The translations under genes were made by a program, and so were the position numbers. From contig NZ_JACJOU010000033.1 in assembly GCF_014695725.1 (NCBI RefSeq), forward strand, positions 434,001 to 498,000: a stretch of DNA of 64,000 nt. Direction: 5' to 3'. Below the pieces are notes generated by a model. It was not told where the DNA came from. It did not search any database and saw only the letters and a list, made by a program, of their open reading frames with translations. The DNA is from Microcoleus sp. FACHB-672 (GTDB lineage: Bacteria; Cyanobacteriota; Cyanobacteriia; Cyanobacteriales; Oscillatoriaceae). Position 1 is the stretch's first letter; the number at the start of each line of letters is the position of its first letter. Of the stretch, positions 38,185-48,445 are shown piece by piece.

Positions 38185-40314
38185 ATGCATCTAGAAGTGT
38201 GGCCAGGTAAAGTCTATCCTTTAGGCTCGTACTGGAATGGCAAAGGTACAAATTTTGCTTTGTTTTCAGAAAACGCAACGGGTGTGGAACTTTGTCTGTT
38301 TGACAAAGACGGTAAGGAGCAACGCCTCACCCTAACTGAGGTCGATAACTGGGTTTGGCACTGCTATATCCCAGGAGTAGCACCGGGACAAGCCTATGGA
38401 TACCGAGTGCATGGACCCTACGATCCAGAGCAAGGCCATCGCTTTAATCCGAATAAACTTCTGATTGACCCCTATGCCAAGGCAATCGATGGGGATGTCG
38501 GCAATGGCCCAGAACTCTTTGGCTACTCTTGGGAAGATCCAGACGAAGACCTGTCTTTCAGCGAGGGCGATAGCGCCCACTTGGTGCCAAAGTCGGTTGT
38601 GATCGATGAGACGTTTGATTGGGAAGGCGACGAACTGCTGCAAATCCCATTCCACGAATCAATTATTTACGAAGTCCATGTCAAGGGCTTCACTCAACTG
38701 CACCCGGATATACCTGAAGAGTTGCGCGGCACTTATGCAGGTCTCGCCCATCCTGCTTCGATCTCTCATTTGCAGTCCCTTGGCATTACCGCCGTCGAAT
38801 TGATGCCGGTGCATCACTTTTTAGCCTATCCCGGACATCTTGCAGACAAAGGACTGAAGAATTACTGGGGCTACGACTCCATCAATTACTTCGCCCCTTA
38901 CTTTGCCTACAGTTCCGATAAAACGCCCGGTAACCAAGTCCGGGAATTCAAGGAAATGGTGAAGGCCCTGCATAAGGCGGGAATGGAGGTCATCTTAGAT
39001 GTCGTCTACAACCACACCGGCGAAGGCAATCAAAACGGCCCGACCCTGTCATTTCGCGGCATCGATAATGCCTGTTATTACCAGCTGTCCCCAGAAGATC
39101 GCCGGTATTACATGGACTTCACCGGCTGCGGCAACACCCTGAACGTCGGGCATCCGCAAATCCTGAAATTAATCATGGATAGCCTGCGCTACTGGGTTAC
39201 AGATATGCACGTCGATGGGTTCCGCTTCGACCTCGCTTCCGCCCTAGCGCGAGAACTCTTTGAGGTGGATAGTCTGGCTTCTTTCTTTAACATCATCCAC
39301 CAAGATCCCACACTCGCCGATGTCAAGCTCATTGCTGAACCTTGGGACGTGGGAGAAGGCGGCTATCAAGTCGGCAACTTCCCGCTACTGTGGTGCGAGT
39401 GGAATGGCAAGTATCGGGACACAGTGCGCGACTTCTGGCGCGGGGAAGATCAAACCCTAGGGGAATTTGCCTACCGCCTCACCGGCAGCTCTGATTTGTA
39501 TCAGACAAATGGCCGCAGTCCTTATGCCAGTATCAACTTTATCACTGCCCACGATGGCTTCACGCTCTCCGATTTGGTCAGCTACAACGAAAAGCACAAT
39601 GAAGCAAATGGAGAGGGCAACTGTGATGGTGAAAGTCACAACCGTTCTTGGAATTTCGGCGCAGAAGGCGATACCGATGATCCCCACATCCTACAGTTAC
39701 GGGAGCAACAAAAGCGGAATTTCTTAGTAACGCTGATGCTTTCCCAAGGCATTCCCATGATCGTTTATGGGGACGAAATGGAGCGAACCCAAAAGGGTAA
39801 TAATAATGGCTACTGCCAGGATAATGAAATTTCTTGGGTGAACTGGGACTTTCAAGAAGACAAAGCCGATCTGTTAGATTTCACCCGCCAGCTCATTTTC
39901 TTCCGCCGCAAGCATCCAGTTTTTCGCCGGCGCAAGTGGTTCCAAGGCCGGCCAATCCACGGCAAAACTATCAGCGATCTTGGCTGGTACAACCCCGATG
40001 GCACCGAGATGACTGACGAGGAGTGGAATGTTGGTTATGCTAAGGCAGTTGGGATGTTCTTAAATGGAGAAGAAATTCCCAGAGTCGGACCCCAAGGTCA
40101 GCGCGTCATGGATGAGAGCTTTCTAATATTGTTTAACGCCCACTGGGAATTGATTGAGTTTCAGTTACCAACTGACTTCAATGACCGGGAGTGGGACGTT
40201 GTGATTGATACCAAGGAGCCTCATTTTATTGAACCGGGAAGTATTGTTTACACGGCTGATAAGGCTGTGCCAGTTACAGGACGGTCGCTGGTCGTGTTGC
40301 GCCGGCTCTCCTAG
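38185..40314 (+). CDS. glgX: Glycogen debranching enzyme (isoamylase type)
   Basis: 709 residues. GlgX cleaves alpha-1,6 branches of glycogen. N-terminal CBM48 part (WPGKVYPLGSYWNGKGTNFA…) is followed by a GH13 catalytic barrel: DVVYNHTGEGNQNGP (region I), GFRFDLASALAREL with the nucleophile aspartate (region II), LIAEPWDVGEGGYQ with the acid/base glutamate (region III) and FITAHDGFTLSDLVSYN with the third acid (region IV), followed by the GlgX-specific NEANGEGNCDGESHNRSWNF. All catalytic residues are present and length is normal. A terminator follows 41 bases after the stop. Confidence 0.96.
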   Translation: MHLEVWPGKVYPLGSYWNGKGTNFALFSENATGVELCLFDKDGKEQRLTLTEVDNWVWHCYIPGVAPGQAYGYRVHGPYDPEQGHRFNPNKLLIDPYAKAIDGDVGNGPELFGYSWEDPDEDLSFSEGDSAHLVPKSVVIDETFDWEGDELLQIPFHESIIYEVHVKGFTQLHPDIPEELRGTYAGLAHPASISHLQSLGITAVELMPVHHFLAYPGHLADKGLKNYWGYDSINYFAPYFAYSSDKTPGNQVREFKEMVKALHKAGMEVILDVVYNHTGEGNQNGPTLSFRGIDNACYYQLSPEDRRYYMDFTGCGNTLNVGHPQILKLIMDSLRYWVTDMHVDGFRFDLASALARELFEVDSLASFFNIIHQDPTLADVKLIAEPWDVGEGGYQVGNFPLLWCEWNGKYRDTVRDFWRGEDQTLGEFAYRLTGSSDLYQTNGRSPYASINFITAHDGFTLSDLVSYNEKHNEANGEGNCDGESHNRSWNFGAEGDTDDPHILQLREQQKRNFLVTLMLSQGIPMIVYGDEMERTQKGNNNGYCQDNEISWVNWDFQEDKADLLDFTRQLIFFRRKHPVFRRRKWFQGRPIHGKTISDLGWYNPDGTEMTDEEWNVGYAKAVGMFLNGEEIPRVGPQGQRVMDESFLILFNAHWELIEFQLPTDFNDREWDVVIDTKEPHFIEPGSIVYTADKAVPVTGRSLVVLRRLS

Positions 40315-40355
40315 ATCCTTGATTGCTCTGGCAACACCCAGGGAACGTTATCTCT

Positions 40356-40403
40356 AAAAAAAGTCAAAGGTAAACAACCATTGCTTTTACCTTTGACTTT
40401 TTT
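40356..40403 (+). terminator. Terminator of glgX
   Basis: Stem AAAAGTCAAAGGTAAA with its complement, followed by TTTTTT; 41 bases after the stop. The A-run in front makes it work both ways. Confidence 0.85.
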
Positions 40404-41316
40404 GTGTAATCAACTTTTAGTATTCTGTAACGCTTCATTTCAGGTAAAGCGTCAGTCAATCGGCGTCACCGTGCCGGTAGATTGCCTCGCTGCCGGCAGA
40501 ATTTGGCAGGCGCAAAAAATTTATTTGCGTCAAAATGCCGATGCTTAAGGATTTGCCGGTAATTACTCAATTTTTTTCACCTCACACCTGCATAATTTTT
40601 AAACTTTATCCCAATAACTGAATAACAGGCTAGAGCGGAAAAAAGCAAGGCTGGGAAACACCCCTCTTCATACATTGCCGTGGAAGAGAGAAGTGACTCA
40701 GCTAGCTTTTAATTCCCTCATATTCGCTTGTCAATATTTTTCTTAAATGCCAATCTACCCAATGAAAATCAGAGTTATTATTCTACCGATTTTCCTGATC
40801 CTAACGTTTCTTCTATTACATGGTAAAATCTGCAAAGCTGGAATAATCGAGGATGCCGGTGCAAACTAGACTGAATTCAAAGGCGAAAAACTCCTCAATC
40901 GTAACAATTCTGAACAAGACAAGTCACCCTGCACCGATATAGGGATACCTTGCCCCTTAAACCGCAATCCTTCCCCACAAAATAAGCCAGTGTGTGACAA
41001 CTTTATTTGCCCATCCTAACTGTTGTAAAATGTGAGCCGGCATCGGAAATAGAGAATACCCATCACATTGATTTCCTTGGCTGTTTGACTCATAAAATTC
41101 ATAGTGCAAAGGTAGCCGGTATACAATCCACTACAGCCATGCAGAATCTTTTTTTAACCACGGGTGCATCATTTTTCAACCTCTCAAGATTTTTTTGGCC
41201 GGCAACACAGCCTTAAACCCGCAAATCCCAGCCTCTTAAATTCCCCTGTCGCACCGGCATTCTACAATCAAATTAGAAAGAAGCTCGCTAAAGCAGAATC
41301 CGGAACGCAAGAGAGA
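40404..41316. other. Spacer between glgX terminator and ispH
   Basis: About 0.9 kb. Nothing supported as a gene; short frames at 41007 and the N-terminal extension from 41164 are not conserved-looking. It contains GCCGGC palindromes and AT-rich stretches; the ispH promoter must be here. Confidence 0.45.
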
Positions 41317-42522
41317 ATGGATACAAAAGCTTTCAAACGGACGCTCCAACAGTCAGAAAATTATCATCGCAAAGGATTTGGCCACGAACAGGAAGTTGCC
41401 GGCGTCATGAAATCCGCCTATCAAAGCAACCTGATCCAGCAAATCCGGGAGAATAATTACAAATTACAGCGCGGCAACGTCACAATTCTGCTAGCTGAAG
41501 CCTTTGGCTTTTGCTGGGGAGTTGAACGTGCAGTCGCCATCGCCTACGAAACCCGACAGCATTTCCCCACGGAAAACCTTTGGATTACCAACGAAATCAT
41601 CCACAATCCCTCGGTGAATCAACACCTACAGGATATGCAAGTCAAATTCATCCCCATTGAATCTGGAGAAAAAAACTTTTCTGTCGTAGAAACCGGCGAT
41701 GTGGTGATTCTCCCTGCCTTTGGTGCCACAGTTGGGGAAATGCAGATCCTCAACGATAAAGGCTGCAAAATTGTCGATACCACTTGTCCTTGGGTGTCTA
41801 AGGTGTGGAATAGCGTTGAAAAGCACAAAAAAGGCGATTACACCTCAATTATTCACGGCAAGTACAACCACGAGGAGACACAGGCAACCAGTTCATTTGC
41901 CGGCAAATATCTGGTGGTGTTGAACTTGCGCGAAGCCGAGTATGTCGCAAACTACATCCTCGAAGGTGGGGATCGTGACGAATTCATCGCTAAATTTAGC
42001 AACGCTTGTTCAGCCGGCTTCGATCCCGACAAAGATTTAGAACAAGTAGGGATCGCCAACCAAACCACCATGCTCAAAGGCGAAACTGAGCAGATTGGTA
42101 AGCTGTTTGAGCGCACGATGATGAAAAAGTATGGCCCAACTGCGCTCAATCAGCATTTCCTGGCATTCAACACCATTTGCGATGCCACCCAAGAACGGCA
42201 AGATGCCATGTTCAAGTTAGTCGATGATAAGCTGGACTTAATGGTTGTGATTGGCGGATATAACTCTTCTAATACCACCCATCTGCAAGAAATTGCCATT
42301 GATCGGGGAATTCCGTCTTATCACATCGACTGTGCAGAACGAATCGGTGCCGGCAATCAAATTGAACACAAACCCCTGCACCGGCAACTAGAAGTCAAAG
42401 AAGATTGGCTGCCGGCGGGTGAAATTGTTGTGGGGATCACCTCTGGCGCGTCCACACCGGATAAAGTTGTCGAAGATGTGATTGAGAAAATTTTTGCCCT
42501 GAAATCTGCTGCCGCAGTTTAA
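41317..42522 (+). CDS. ispH: 4-hydroxy-3-methylbut-2-enyl diphosphate reductase
   Basis: 401 residues from the ATG at 41317 (the open frame to 41164 is probably not translated). IspH makes IPP and DMAPP in the last step of the MEP isoprenoid pathway with an iron–sulfur cluster. Cluster cysteines are in [24 protein letters not shown] and [11 protein letters not shown]; the substrate region has the [10 protein letters not shown] block. The N-terminal 60-residue extension is typical of cyanobacterial/plant-type IspH. A terminator follows. Confidence 0.96.
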   Translation: MDTKAFKRTLQQSENYHRKGFGHEQEVAGVMKSAYQSNLIQQIRENNYKLQRGNVTILLAEAFGFCWGVERAVAIAYETRQHFPTENLWITNEIIHNPSVNQHLQDMQVKFIPIESGEKNFSVVETGDVVILPAFGATVGEMQILNDKGCKIVDTTCPWVSKVWNSVEKHKKGDYTSIIHGKYNHEETQATSSFAGKYLVVLNLREAEYVANYILEGGDRDEFIAKFSNACSAGFDPDKDLEQVGIANQTTMLKGETEQIGKLFERTMMKKYGPTALNQHFLAFNTICDATQERQDAMFKLVDDKLDLMVVIGGYNSSNTTHLQEIAIDRGIPSYHIDCAERIGAGNQIEHKPLHRQLEVKEDWLPAGEIVVGITSGASTPDKVVEDVIEKIFALKSAAAV

Positions 42523-42593
42523 CCGGCAAGTTGTCAGGAAAAGCCGATCCTCAGCCTGTAAAAGTAGATGTCAGGTCTCCGTGGGAAGTGGAA

Positions 42594-42639
42594 GTGAAGT
42601 GTGAAGTGTCAAGAAATTGGCTTCATACTTCACCTTTTT
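42594..42639 (+). terminator. Terminator of ispH
   Basis: Stem GTGAAGTGTGAAG/CTTCATACTTCAC (13 bp with one G·U) followed by CTTTTT, 71 bases after the stop. Confidence 0.85.
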
Positions 42640-42779
42640 ATCTAATCTATAAATATAGTGAACCCGAACTCTCCTATGATCGGCAACGAAGAAAACCTAG
42701 AGCTTGCTAACTTCGGTTGCCGGTACACAAAAACTTGGGCTGTGTTAAAATTGACAGTAAAATTACCTTGTGATGCCTC

Positions 42780-42960
42780 CCTGGAGGTGGAAAACTTCAC
42801 CTGGATTTAGCAACATTTTATCTTTAAACAAACGTTAACTCAAGCATAACTTTGGCCAATGTGCAAACACCAGCCCGGTAAGACTGGGCGCACAAGCAGC
42901 CGGCAAACAGCACTAGAGTAGGCGATAGAACGCCATAACCGAGGTGAATTAACCTTCTAT
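42780..42960. ncRNA. Possible structured non-coding RNA
   Basis: Successive hairpins: AGGTG/CACCT at 42785-42802, a two-part stem GTGC+GCCC/GGGC+GCAC at 42861-42893, GGCG/CGCC at 42921-42934 and AGGT/ACCT at 42942-42955. No known RNA family motif was recognised (not RNase P, SRP, tmRNA or a TPP/cobalamin switch as far as can be seen). Strand is uncertain. A weak call, based only on foldable segments. Confidence 0.25.
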
Positions 42961-43245
42961 AACCTTTATCAGACACGGCTTCAAAGAATTTATTATCAAA
43001 CATACCGACGCTTATTAATAATCTTGTCAGCAGATAGTGGATAGCGGGATAGTTTCTCCCTGCTTCCCTTGTGCTGTGACTTCATGATTGGAGCCACAGC
43101 CGGTGTTCCCCATTTCTCTACCAGGGGATCGCTCTGCTGTAGCCTTTTTTAAACTTAACTCCCAAAGATATTAGCCAAACCGAAAAAGCCAAAAGCCTGT
43201 AAGCCTTAGCATTTATCAAGCTTGCTAATGGCTCATAGATAAACC

Positions 43246-43352
43246 TCTTGCAAAGATCTAAAAAGCCTACATTAAGCGCATCCAACCGTTAACATTATCT
43301 GCGGTTATCTGCGTTTAAAAGACAAAAAAACAACCTTTGCAAGAAGTTTAAC
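43246..43352. repeat. Dispersed spacer element with CTTGCAAAG ends
   Basis: Inverted ends CTTGCAAAG and CTTTGCAAG enclose ATCTGCGGTTATCTGCGTTT and an A-rich stretch. Related copies lie near 48154-48262 and, in part, near 12140-12220; the ATCTGCGTTTATC phrase also occurs near 1957. Confidence 0.55.
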
Positions 43353-43591
43353 CTTTAATTCTTGCGTGAGTTTCGCATAACTCAAAAAATTGAGAAGCGG
43401 CTGCACGCTGGACTTTGGCTTTTTTCTACCCGCTTCCACAAGAATGCCGGCATTTGCTAATACTCTGCGAAGTTACTCAGAAAATGTGTCGGCTAGATCG
43501 GGGAATTATTTGGGAATTCAGACAAATTTTTGTAGACGGTTTCTAAACAAATTGAAAGCCAACAATCCGTTACAACCGGATCACAATTTTT

Positions 43592-44551
43592 ATGACAGTT
43601 CTAATCAGACGCCCCTACTTGGGCAAAACCGATCTCAAAGCGATTACTGAGTTAGTTAATAGCTGTGAAACAGTTGGTCAACTAGATAAAGATACCTCCA
43701 TTGCCCACTTACCACTGCAACTCGATGAACCCTCATTTGATAAAGCGCGGGATCTGCGTTTGTGGGAAGACGACACCGGCACACTGATGGGGTTTGGACA
43801 GATATCAATGCCGGAAGCAAAAGAAGCCATCGATGGCTACCTCTATTTTTACGTTCACCCCAAGGCACACGAAGATCGTCTAGAAACGGATATTATCCGT
43901 TGGAGTGAGAGGCGAATGTTGGAAGTGACAAAAGAGCGAAGACTGCCGGCAAAGTTGCGAAGCAGCAGCCGCGATGACATCACAGATCGGATCGCAGTCC
44001 TAGAACAGCACCAGTTTAAGGTTGATCGCCACTTCTTAACAATGACGTGCCGGCTAGATCGGGCCATTCCAGCACCGCAATTATCCGCCGGTTTCACCCT
44101 GCGTCCCCTAGGCGGTGACAGAGATATGGAAGCATGGGTGGAGTGTTTCAATGACTCATTTATTGATCACTGGAACCACCACGACTTAACGGTGGCAACG
44201 CTGAAGCATTGGTTGAGCGATCCCCACTACCGGGCAGATTTAAATTTGATTACTTTAGCACCAGATGGTAAGCTGGCTGCCTTTTGCTATGCCGGCATTA
44301 GTCCAGAAGAGAATAGCGAAAGCGGACGTAACGAAGGCTGGATTCATTGGTTGGGTACGGGGCCCAGCTTCCGCAAGTTGGGGTTGGGAAGGGCGCTGTT
44401 ACTAGCGGCAATGCATCAGTTAAAAGCTGCCGGTGTGGGTACAGTGAAACTGGCAGTTGATGCGGATAGCATGACAGGTGCAAGGCGGCTTTATGACTCG
44501 GTGGGATTTGAGCCGGTTCAAACGTGGCTATCTTATGTGAAGCCGGTGTAA
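43592..44551 (+). CDS. GNAT acetyltransferase with two domains
   Basis: 319 residues. The C-terminal domain (about 165-315) is a canonical GNAT fold with the acetyl-CoA loop FRKLGLGRALLLAAMHQLKA and the closing VDADSMTGARRLYDSVGFEP. The N-terminal half (5-160) has a weaker, degenerate GNAT pattern (LWEDDTGTLMGFGQI … GYLYFYVHPKAH). The arrangement is similar to mycothiol synthase-type double GNAT proteins, but cyanobacteria do not make mycothiol, so substrate is unknown. A strong hairpin follows. Confidence 0.85.
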   Translation: MTVLIRRPYLGKTDLKAITELVNSCETVGQLDKDTSIAHLPLQLDEPSFDKARDLRLWEDDTGTLMGFGQISMPEAKEAIDGYLYFYVHPKAHEDRLETDIIRWSERRMLEVTKERRLPAKLRSSSRDDITDRIAVLEQHQFKVDRHFLTMTCRLDRAIPAPQLSAGFTLRPLGGDRDMEAWVECFNDSFIDHWNHHDLTVATLKHWLSDPHYRADLNLITLAPDGKLAAFCYAGISPEENSESGRNEGWIHWLGTGPSFRKLGLGRALLLAAMHQLKAAGVGTVKLAVDADSMTGARRLYDSVGFEPVQTWLSYVKPV

Positions 44552-44575
44552 CCGTTGGACGTTGTAATTTAATGT

Positions 44576-44613
44576 CGGCAGGGCGGTTTGTGTCGCTTGC
44601 AGACCGCCTGCCG
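44576..44613 (+). terminator. Strong GC hairpin after the GNAT gene
   Basis: CGGCAGGGCGGTTTG pairs with GCAGACCGCCTGCCG with one bulge. No T-run, so termination efficiency is uncertain. Confidence 0.5.
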
Positions 44614-45214
44614 GTGGTAAATGAAAGTCAAGGCAATTTGATATTTTGCGGAGTCATAATGGGCTGCTTTTATCCAGCTCAGTAACCTTTTTTTACCGCC
44701 TTTCGGTCTTACTTGAAAATATTTTAAGAATTTTTTTTATAAAAATTGATTTTTATACGCGTTTATTTTATGCTTTCTTGTTCTAGTTTCATATCCTCCA
44801 ATTTAGCTTGGAGCTTGAAACTTTCATAAAAAAGATGAAGAATCATCAGCCTAGGCTTCGGCGATGGCAACTGGCGAAGAAAGAGAGCAATTCGGCCTTG
44901 GCTTTCATTTAATCCAATTGCACGACTTTTAAATTTTGGCAATCATTTTTACATAAAAGTATTAAAGATTACAAAAATATTTCTCTGCGAAAAATATAGG
45001 AGATAGAAGCGAGCCGATTTTGAGGACTGTCTAATTGCTTGATATCATAAGTAAAATTTATATGGAAATTTAGAAAGACTAATATAACATAAATAAAGAA
45101 TTAGACGAAGTCTCAGTACACTGAAGTGGATGTTCAATCAATCATGTCAGATTTAGCGATAGCGGCTGACACAGCGAGAGAAACTGTCGGCAATCCAATG
45201 AAACACTTCTGGGT
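44614..45214. other. Spacer upstream of thiD
   Basis: About 0.6 kb, AT-rich, no gene. No TPP riboswitch motif was seen before thiD. Confidence 0.5.
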
Positions 45215-46033
45215 ATGACAGATGCAACCAGAGCAAACGTGCCAGTTGCTTTAACGATTGCGGGTTCAGATAGCGGCGGCGGTGCCGGCATTCAAGCAGA
45301 TATCCGAACATTTGCCTTTCACTGCGTCCACGGCAGCAGTGTCATCACCTGTGTGACAGCCCAGAACACTTTAGGCGTGACACGAGTGGACGCTCTATCA
45401 CCGCAGGCAGTCGTTGCCCAGATAGAGGCAGTTGTCAAAGATATGGAAGTGCGAGCAACTAAAACAGGGATGTTGCTCAACCAGGAAATTATTGCAGCCG
45501 TGGCAGAGCAAGTAGAGATTTGGGGTTTAACTAACTTGGTCGTCGATCCCGTTATGGTTTCGCGCACCGGCGCTCAGCTTATTGATGATGATGCCGTCGC
45601 CACTCTGCGGGAGAGGCTGATCCCCAAGGCTGCGATAGTTACGCCGAATCGGTACGAAGCCCAACTGTTAAGCGGATTAGAGATTCATACCCTAGAGGAT
45701 ATGCAAACTGCCGCCCAGCGCATCTACAATCTCGGGCCGGCAGCCGTCGTAGTCAAAGGCGGAGGAATGAGCAATCATCTGCGTGGTGTCGATGTTTGGT
45801 TTGACGGGGAAACATTAAAAACCGTAACAACGGTAACAGTGGATACACCCAACACCCACGGCACCGGCTGCACACTCTCAGCAGCGATCGCAGCCAATTT
45901 GGCATTGGGGCACACCTCCCCAACCGCACTCAAACTGGCAAAAGATTACGTCACCGAGGCTTTGAAACACGCCTTATCAATCGGTCATGGCACCGGGCCG
46001 GTGGGGCACTTTTTTCCACTTTTACCGCTTTAA
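45215..46033 (+). CDS. thiD: Hydroxymethylpyrimidine/phosphomethylpyrimidine kinase
   Basis: 272 residues. ThiD phosphorylates HMP twice to HMP-PP in thiamin synthesis. Ribokinase-fold motifs: AGSDSGGGAGIQADIRTFAF near the N-terminus, DPVMVSRTGAQLIDDDAV in the middle, and the anion hole/catalytic NTHGTGCTLSAAIAANLA near residue 216-233. Length is normal. No other thiamin gene is adjacent. Confidence 0.95.
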   Translation: MTDATRANVPVALTIAGSDSGGGAGIQADIRTFAFHCVHGSSVITCVTAQNTLGVTRVDALSPQAVVAQIEAVVKDMEVRATKTGMLLNQEIIAAVAEQVEIWGLTNLVVDPVMVSRTGAQLIDDDAVATLRERLIPKAAIVTPNRYEAQLLSGLEIHTLEDMQTAAQRIYNLGPAAVVVKGGGMSNHLRGVDVWFDGETLKTVTTVTVDTPNTHGTGCTLSAAIAANLALGHTSPTALKLAKDYVTEALKHALSIGHGTGPVGHFFPLLPL

Positions 46034-46204
46034 GGCTAAGCCGGTAAGGGTGAATTATCCCCAATGAAAAGCACAATGAGCCGGCATGATTAAATCCGGG
46101 TTTATATCAGTTGTCAACCATTAACGATCAGTGGTAAATAACAACTGATTGCTGACGGTGACAACGAACATCTGGCAAAAATATTCAGCATACTGAGCAG
46201 GGGA

Positions 46205-48055
46205 ATGTATCAAAAACAACAGATTGAATCAGGCAGTATTACAAGCCCTGTCCGGGATGCGCTAAAGATCGCTAGCGGACTTTTTTTTGACACGGGAGAG
46301 CGCGGATTTAGCACAAGCCTGCTGCGCGAAGCAGAGCGCCGGCGTCACCGAACCCATCAGGGAATTTTAATGATGCTGCTCGTAAGTTTCCTGATGGGCG
46401 GATGCGTTGTTCGTCTGGCGCATCTGCAACTTATACAAGGCCAACAGAACCGGCAAAAAGCCGAAGGCAACCGCCTTCGGCTAGTACCGATCCGCTCTGA
46501 ACGCGGCAATATACTCGACAGAAAAGGCAAACTGTTAGCAGCAAACCGGCTATCTCGTGCCGTGTACTTGTGGCCCAAGGAACAACTAGCAACCCAATGG
46601 ACTCAGACAGCGCACCAGCTGAGTCCTCTGCTGAATATTCCCGCCGCGCAGATCCTGCAAAAATTACAGAAAGCCGGTTTTAAATCGACGATGCCGGTGC
46701 GGATTAGCCGGAATATCAACCAAAATGCTTTCGTGGCGCTGGCAGAACGAGCCACAGAATTTCGGGGGGTCGAGATTCGTCCTGAATCTAGCCGCTACTA
46801 TCCCACAGTCGAGCTAGCCGGTCACGTCCTCGGATACATCGGGGAAGCCAGCGAAGACGACTTGGAAGCCAACCCAGACTATCCGATGGGGATGCTCGTT
46901 GGCAAAATGGGAATCGAACGCTTGGTTAACTCGAAGTTGAGTGGAGTTTGGGGTAGCCGTCTAATCGAGGTGGATGCTAGCGGTGAGGAATTGCGCGAGA
47001 CCGGGGTGGAAAATCCCGTCGCTGGAGAGCCGCTACAGTTAACCCTAGACCTAGAACTCCAAAAAACCGCTGAAAAAGCCCTCGGCCAACGTCGAGGCGC
47101 TGTCGTTGTACTGGATGTCAAAACCGGCGCTGTTTTAGCAATGGCCAGTGGGCCAAGCTTTGATCCCAACCTGTTCACCCGTCAGGTAAGCGATGCTGAA
47201 TGGGATGAACTTCAAAGCAAAGATAATCCCTTCCTAAATCGAGCGCTTCAAGGTTACCCCCCCGGCAGCACCTTTAAAATTGTCACCGCAGCCGCCGGCA
47301 TGGAGTCAGGCAAGTTCAGTCCCGACTCATACGTGTCAACTGCCGATTCTATAACCATTGGTGGCATCTCGTTCCACGAATATAAGGGCGGTTTTGGCGT
47401 GATCGGTTTTGAAGACGCTTTTGCCTACAGCAGCAACACCTTTTTCTATCAAGTTGGCATAGAAGCCGGCCCGGAAGAGATTGCGAAATGGGGAAAGCGG
47501 CTGGGGATCGGTGAGACAACCGATTTAAACCTTTTGGGACTTGAAGGCGGCAATCACGGTTCTCTACCGACGCCGGCAGAGAAAGAGCAGCTTTTTGGTG
47601 AACCTTGGTATGCCGGTGATACCGTCAGTATGTCCATTGGCCAAGGCTTAGTTCTGACGACGCCTTTAGAAATGGCCGTGATGGTGGCGACAATTGCCAA
47701 CGGTGGCAAGCGCGTCAAACCCCATCTGCTGGCTTCTCAAACCAACACAGCCGAGACCAAGCCTGAGCCAACCGGCCTAAAACCTGAAACCATTGAAGCC
47801 ATTCGCAAAGGACTGGTTGCAGTTGTGCAAAAAGGCACCGGCCAGCAACTCAATGATGGTTCGATTCCCCTCACGGGCGGTAAAACCGGCACGGCTGAAG
47901 TCCCCGGACAGGAAGACAACGCCAATTATGTTGCCTTTGGGCCGGCAGAAAATCCAGAAATTGCGATTGCCGTTGTCGTGGAAAATGGCGGCTACGGTGG
48001 GGTTGCTGCTGCTCCTATCGCCCACGACATTTTCAAAACTTACTTTAAAAAGTAA
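46205..48055 (+). CDS. mrdA: Penicillin-binding protein 2 (transpeptidase)
   Basis: 616 residues. One membrane anchor near 55-75 (GILMMLLVSFLMGGCVVRLA), a pedestal/dimer domain with RGNILDRKGKLLAANRLSRA, and a transpeptidase domain with SxxK in GYPPGSTFKIVTA, SxN in YSSNTFFYQVG and KTG in TGGKTGTAEVPG. It crosslinks peptidoglycan, most likely in the elongation (rod) complex; no rodA, mreB or mreC is next to it. Confidence 0.94.
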   Translation: MYQKQQIESGSITSPVRDALKIASGLFFDTGERGFSTSLLREAERRRHRTHQGILMMLLVSFLMGGCVVRLAHLQLIQGQQNRQKAEGNRLRLVPIRSERGNILDRKGKLLAANRLSRAVYLWPKEQLATQWTQTAHQLSPLLNIPAAQILQKLQKAGFKSTMPVRISRNINQNAFVALAERATEFRGVEIRPESSRYYPTVELAGHVLGYIGEASEDDLEANPDYPMGMLVGKMGIERLVNSKLSGVWGSRLIEVDASGEELRETGVENPVAGEPLQLTLDLELQKTAEKALGQRRGAVVVLDVKTGAVLAMASGPSFDPNLFTRQVSDAEWDELQSKDNPFLNRALQGYPPGSTFKIVTAAAGMESGKFSPDSYVSTADSITIGGISFHEYKGGFGVIGFEDAFAYSSNTFFYQVGIEAGPEEIAKWGKRLGIGETTDLNLLGLEGGNHGSLPTPAEKEQLFGEPWYAGDTVSMSIGQGLVLTTPLEMAVMVATIANGGKRVKPHLLASQTNTAETKPEPTGLKPETIEAIRKGLVAVVQKGTGQQLNDGSIPLTGGKTGTAEVPGQEDNANYVAFGPAENPEIAIAVVVENGGYGGVAAAPIAHDIFKTYFKK

Positions 48056-48108
48056 AGGGTGCAGCGTAACTAGGTGCTAGTAGAAGAGTGTTATTAATCC
48101 TGATTTCT

Positions 48109-48136
48109 GTAGGGGTGGTGCCCTTGTGCCTACCCC
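48109..48136. repeat. GTAGGGGTGG…CCTACCCC hairpin
   Basis: Imperfect hairpin of the GTAGGGG spacer-repeat type, 53 bases after the PBP2 stop; resembles the element at 19432-19455. It may function in 3'-end formation. Confidence 0.5.
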
Positions 48137-48153
48137 CTCTTCTAATCAGTGGG

Positions 48154-48262
48154 CTTCTTGCAAAAGTCTTTTTTTAACCATAGATAAACACAGATGGGTC
48201 AACGGCTGGTGTTTAAGGCAAATTTCCAATTTGAGATTTTTGCAAGAGTTTAAGTATTTGCA
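48154..48262. repeat. Dispersed spacer element, second copy
   Basis: Begins CTTCTTGCAAAAG, contains AACCATAGATAAACACAGAT and ends TTTTTGCAAGAG; same layout as 43246-43352. The rest of the spacer to the insertion sequence at 48446 holds nothing else recognised. Confidence 0.55.
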
Positions 48263-48436
48263 AAATGGGCAAAATTCAAACGAAACTCAAAAAAGTTCTT
48301 AAATAGGGATTTAGCATAAGAGGTAAAAATTTAAAAATGAGTGACTATACTTTTCTTTTAATATAGCAATCCTCTCTGATTGGTTAATGAGCATCACCCT
48401 GAAATAGTGCAAGCATCTTGCCCGCTATAAATCTTA

Positions 48437-48445
48437 CTATTTAGG
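48437..48445. repeat. Left copy of 9-bp target duplication
   Basis: CTATTTAGG immediately outside the left terminal repeat; an identical copy is at 49724-49732. Confidence 0.85.

Larger units (their letters stand above)
42640..43591. other. 0.95-kb spacer with structured segment
   Basis: No protein gene. It includes a cluster of hairpins at 42780-42960 (separate entry) and a dispersed-repeat element at 43246-43352 (separate entry). A frame at 43390-43650 overlaps the next gene and is unlikely to be real. Confidence 0.5.

Noticed and set aside
41164-41316. N-terminal extension of ispH
   Set aside because: The extension does not resemble IspH; the ATG at 41317 gives the normal cyanobacterial N-terminus.
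42560-42590. SRP RNA-like phrase GTCAGGTCTCC…GGAAG downstream of ispH
   Set aside because: Only a partial match to the conserved SRP loop and no supporting stem; it overlaps the ispH terminator region.
45000-45214. TPP riboswitch before thiD
   Set aside because: The conserved CTGAGA and ACCTGATCTGG-type segments are absent.
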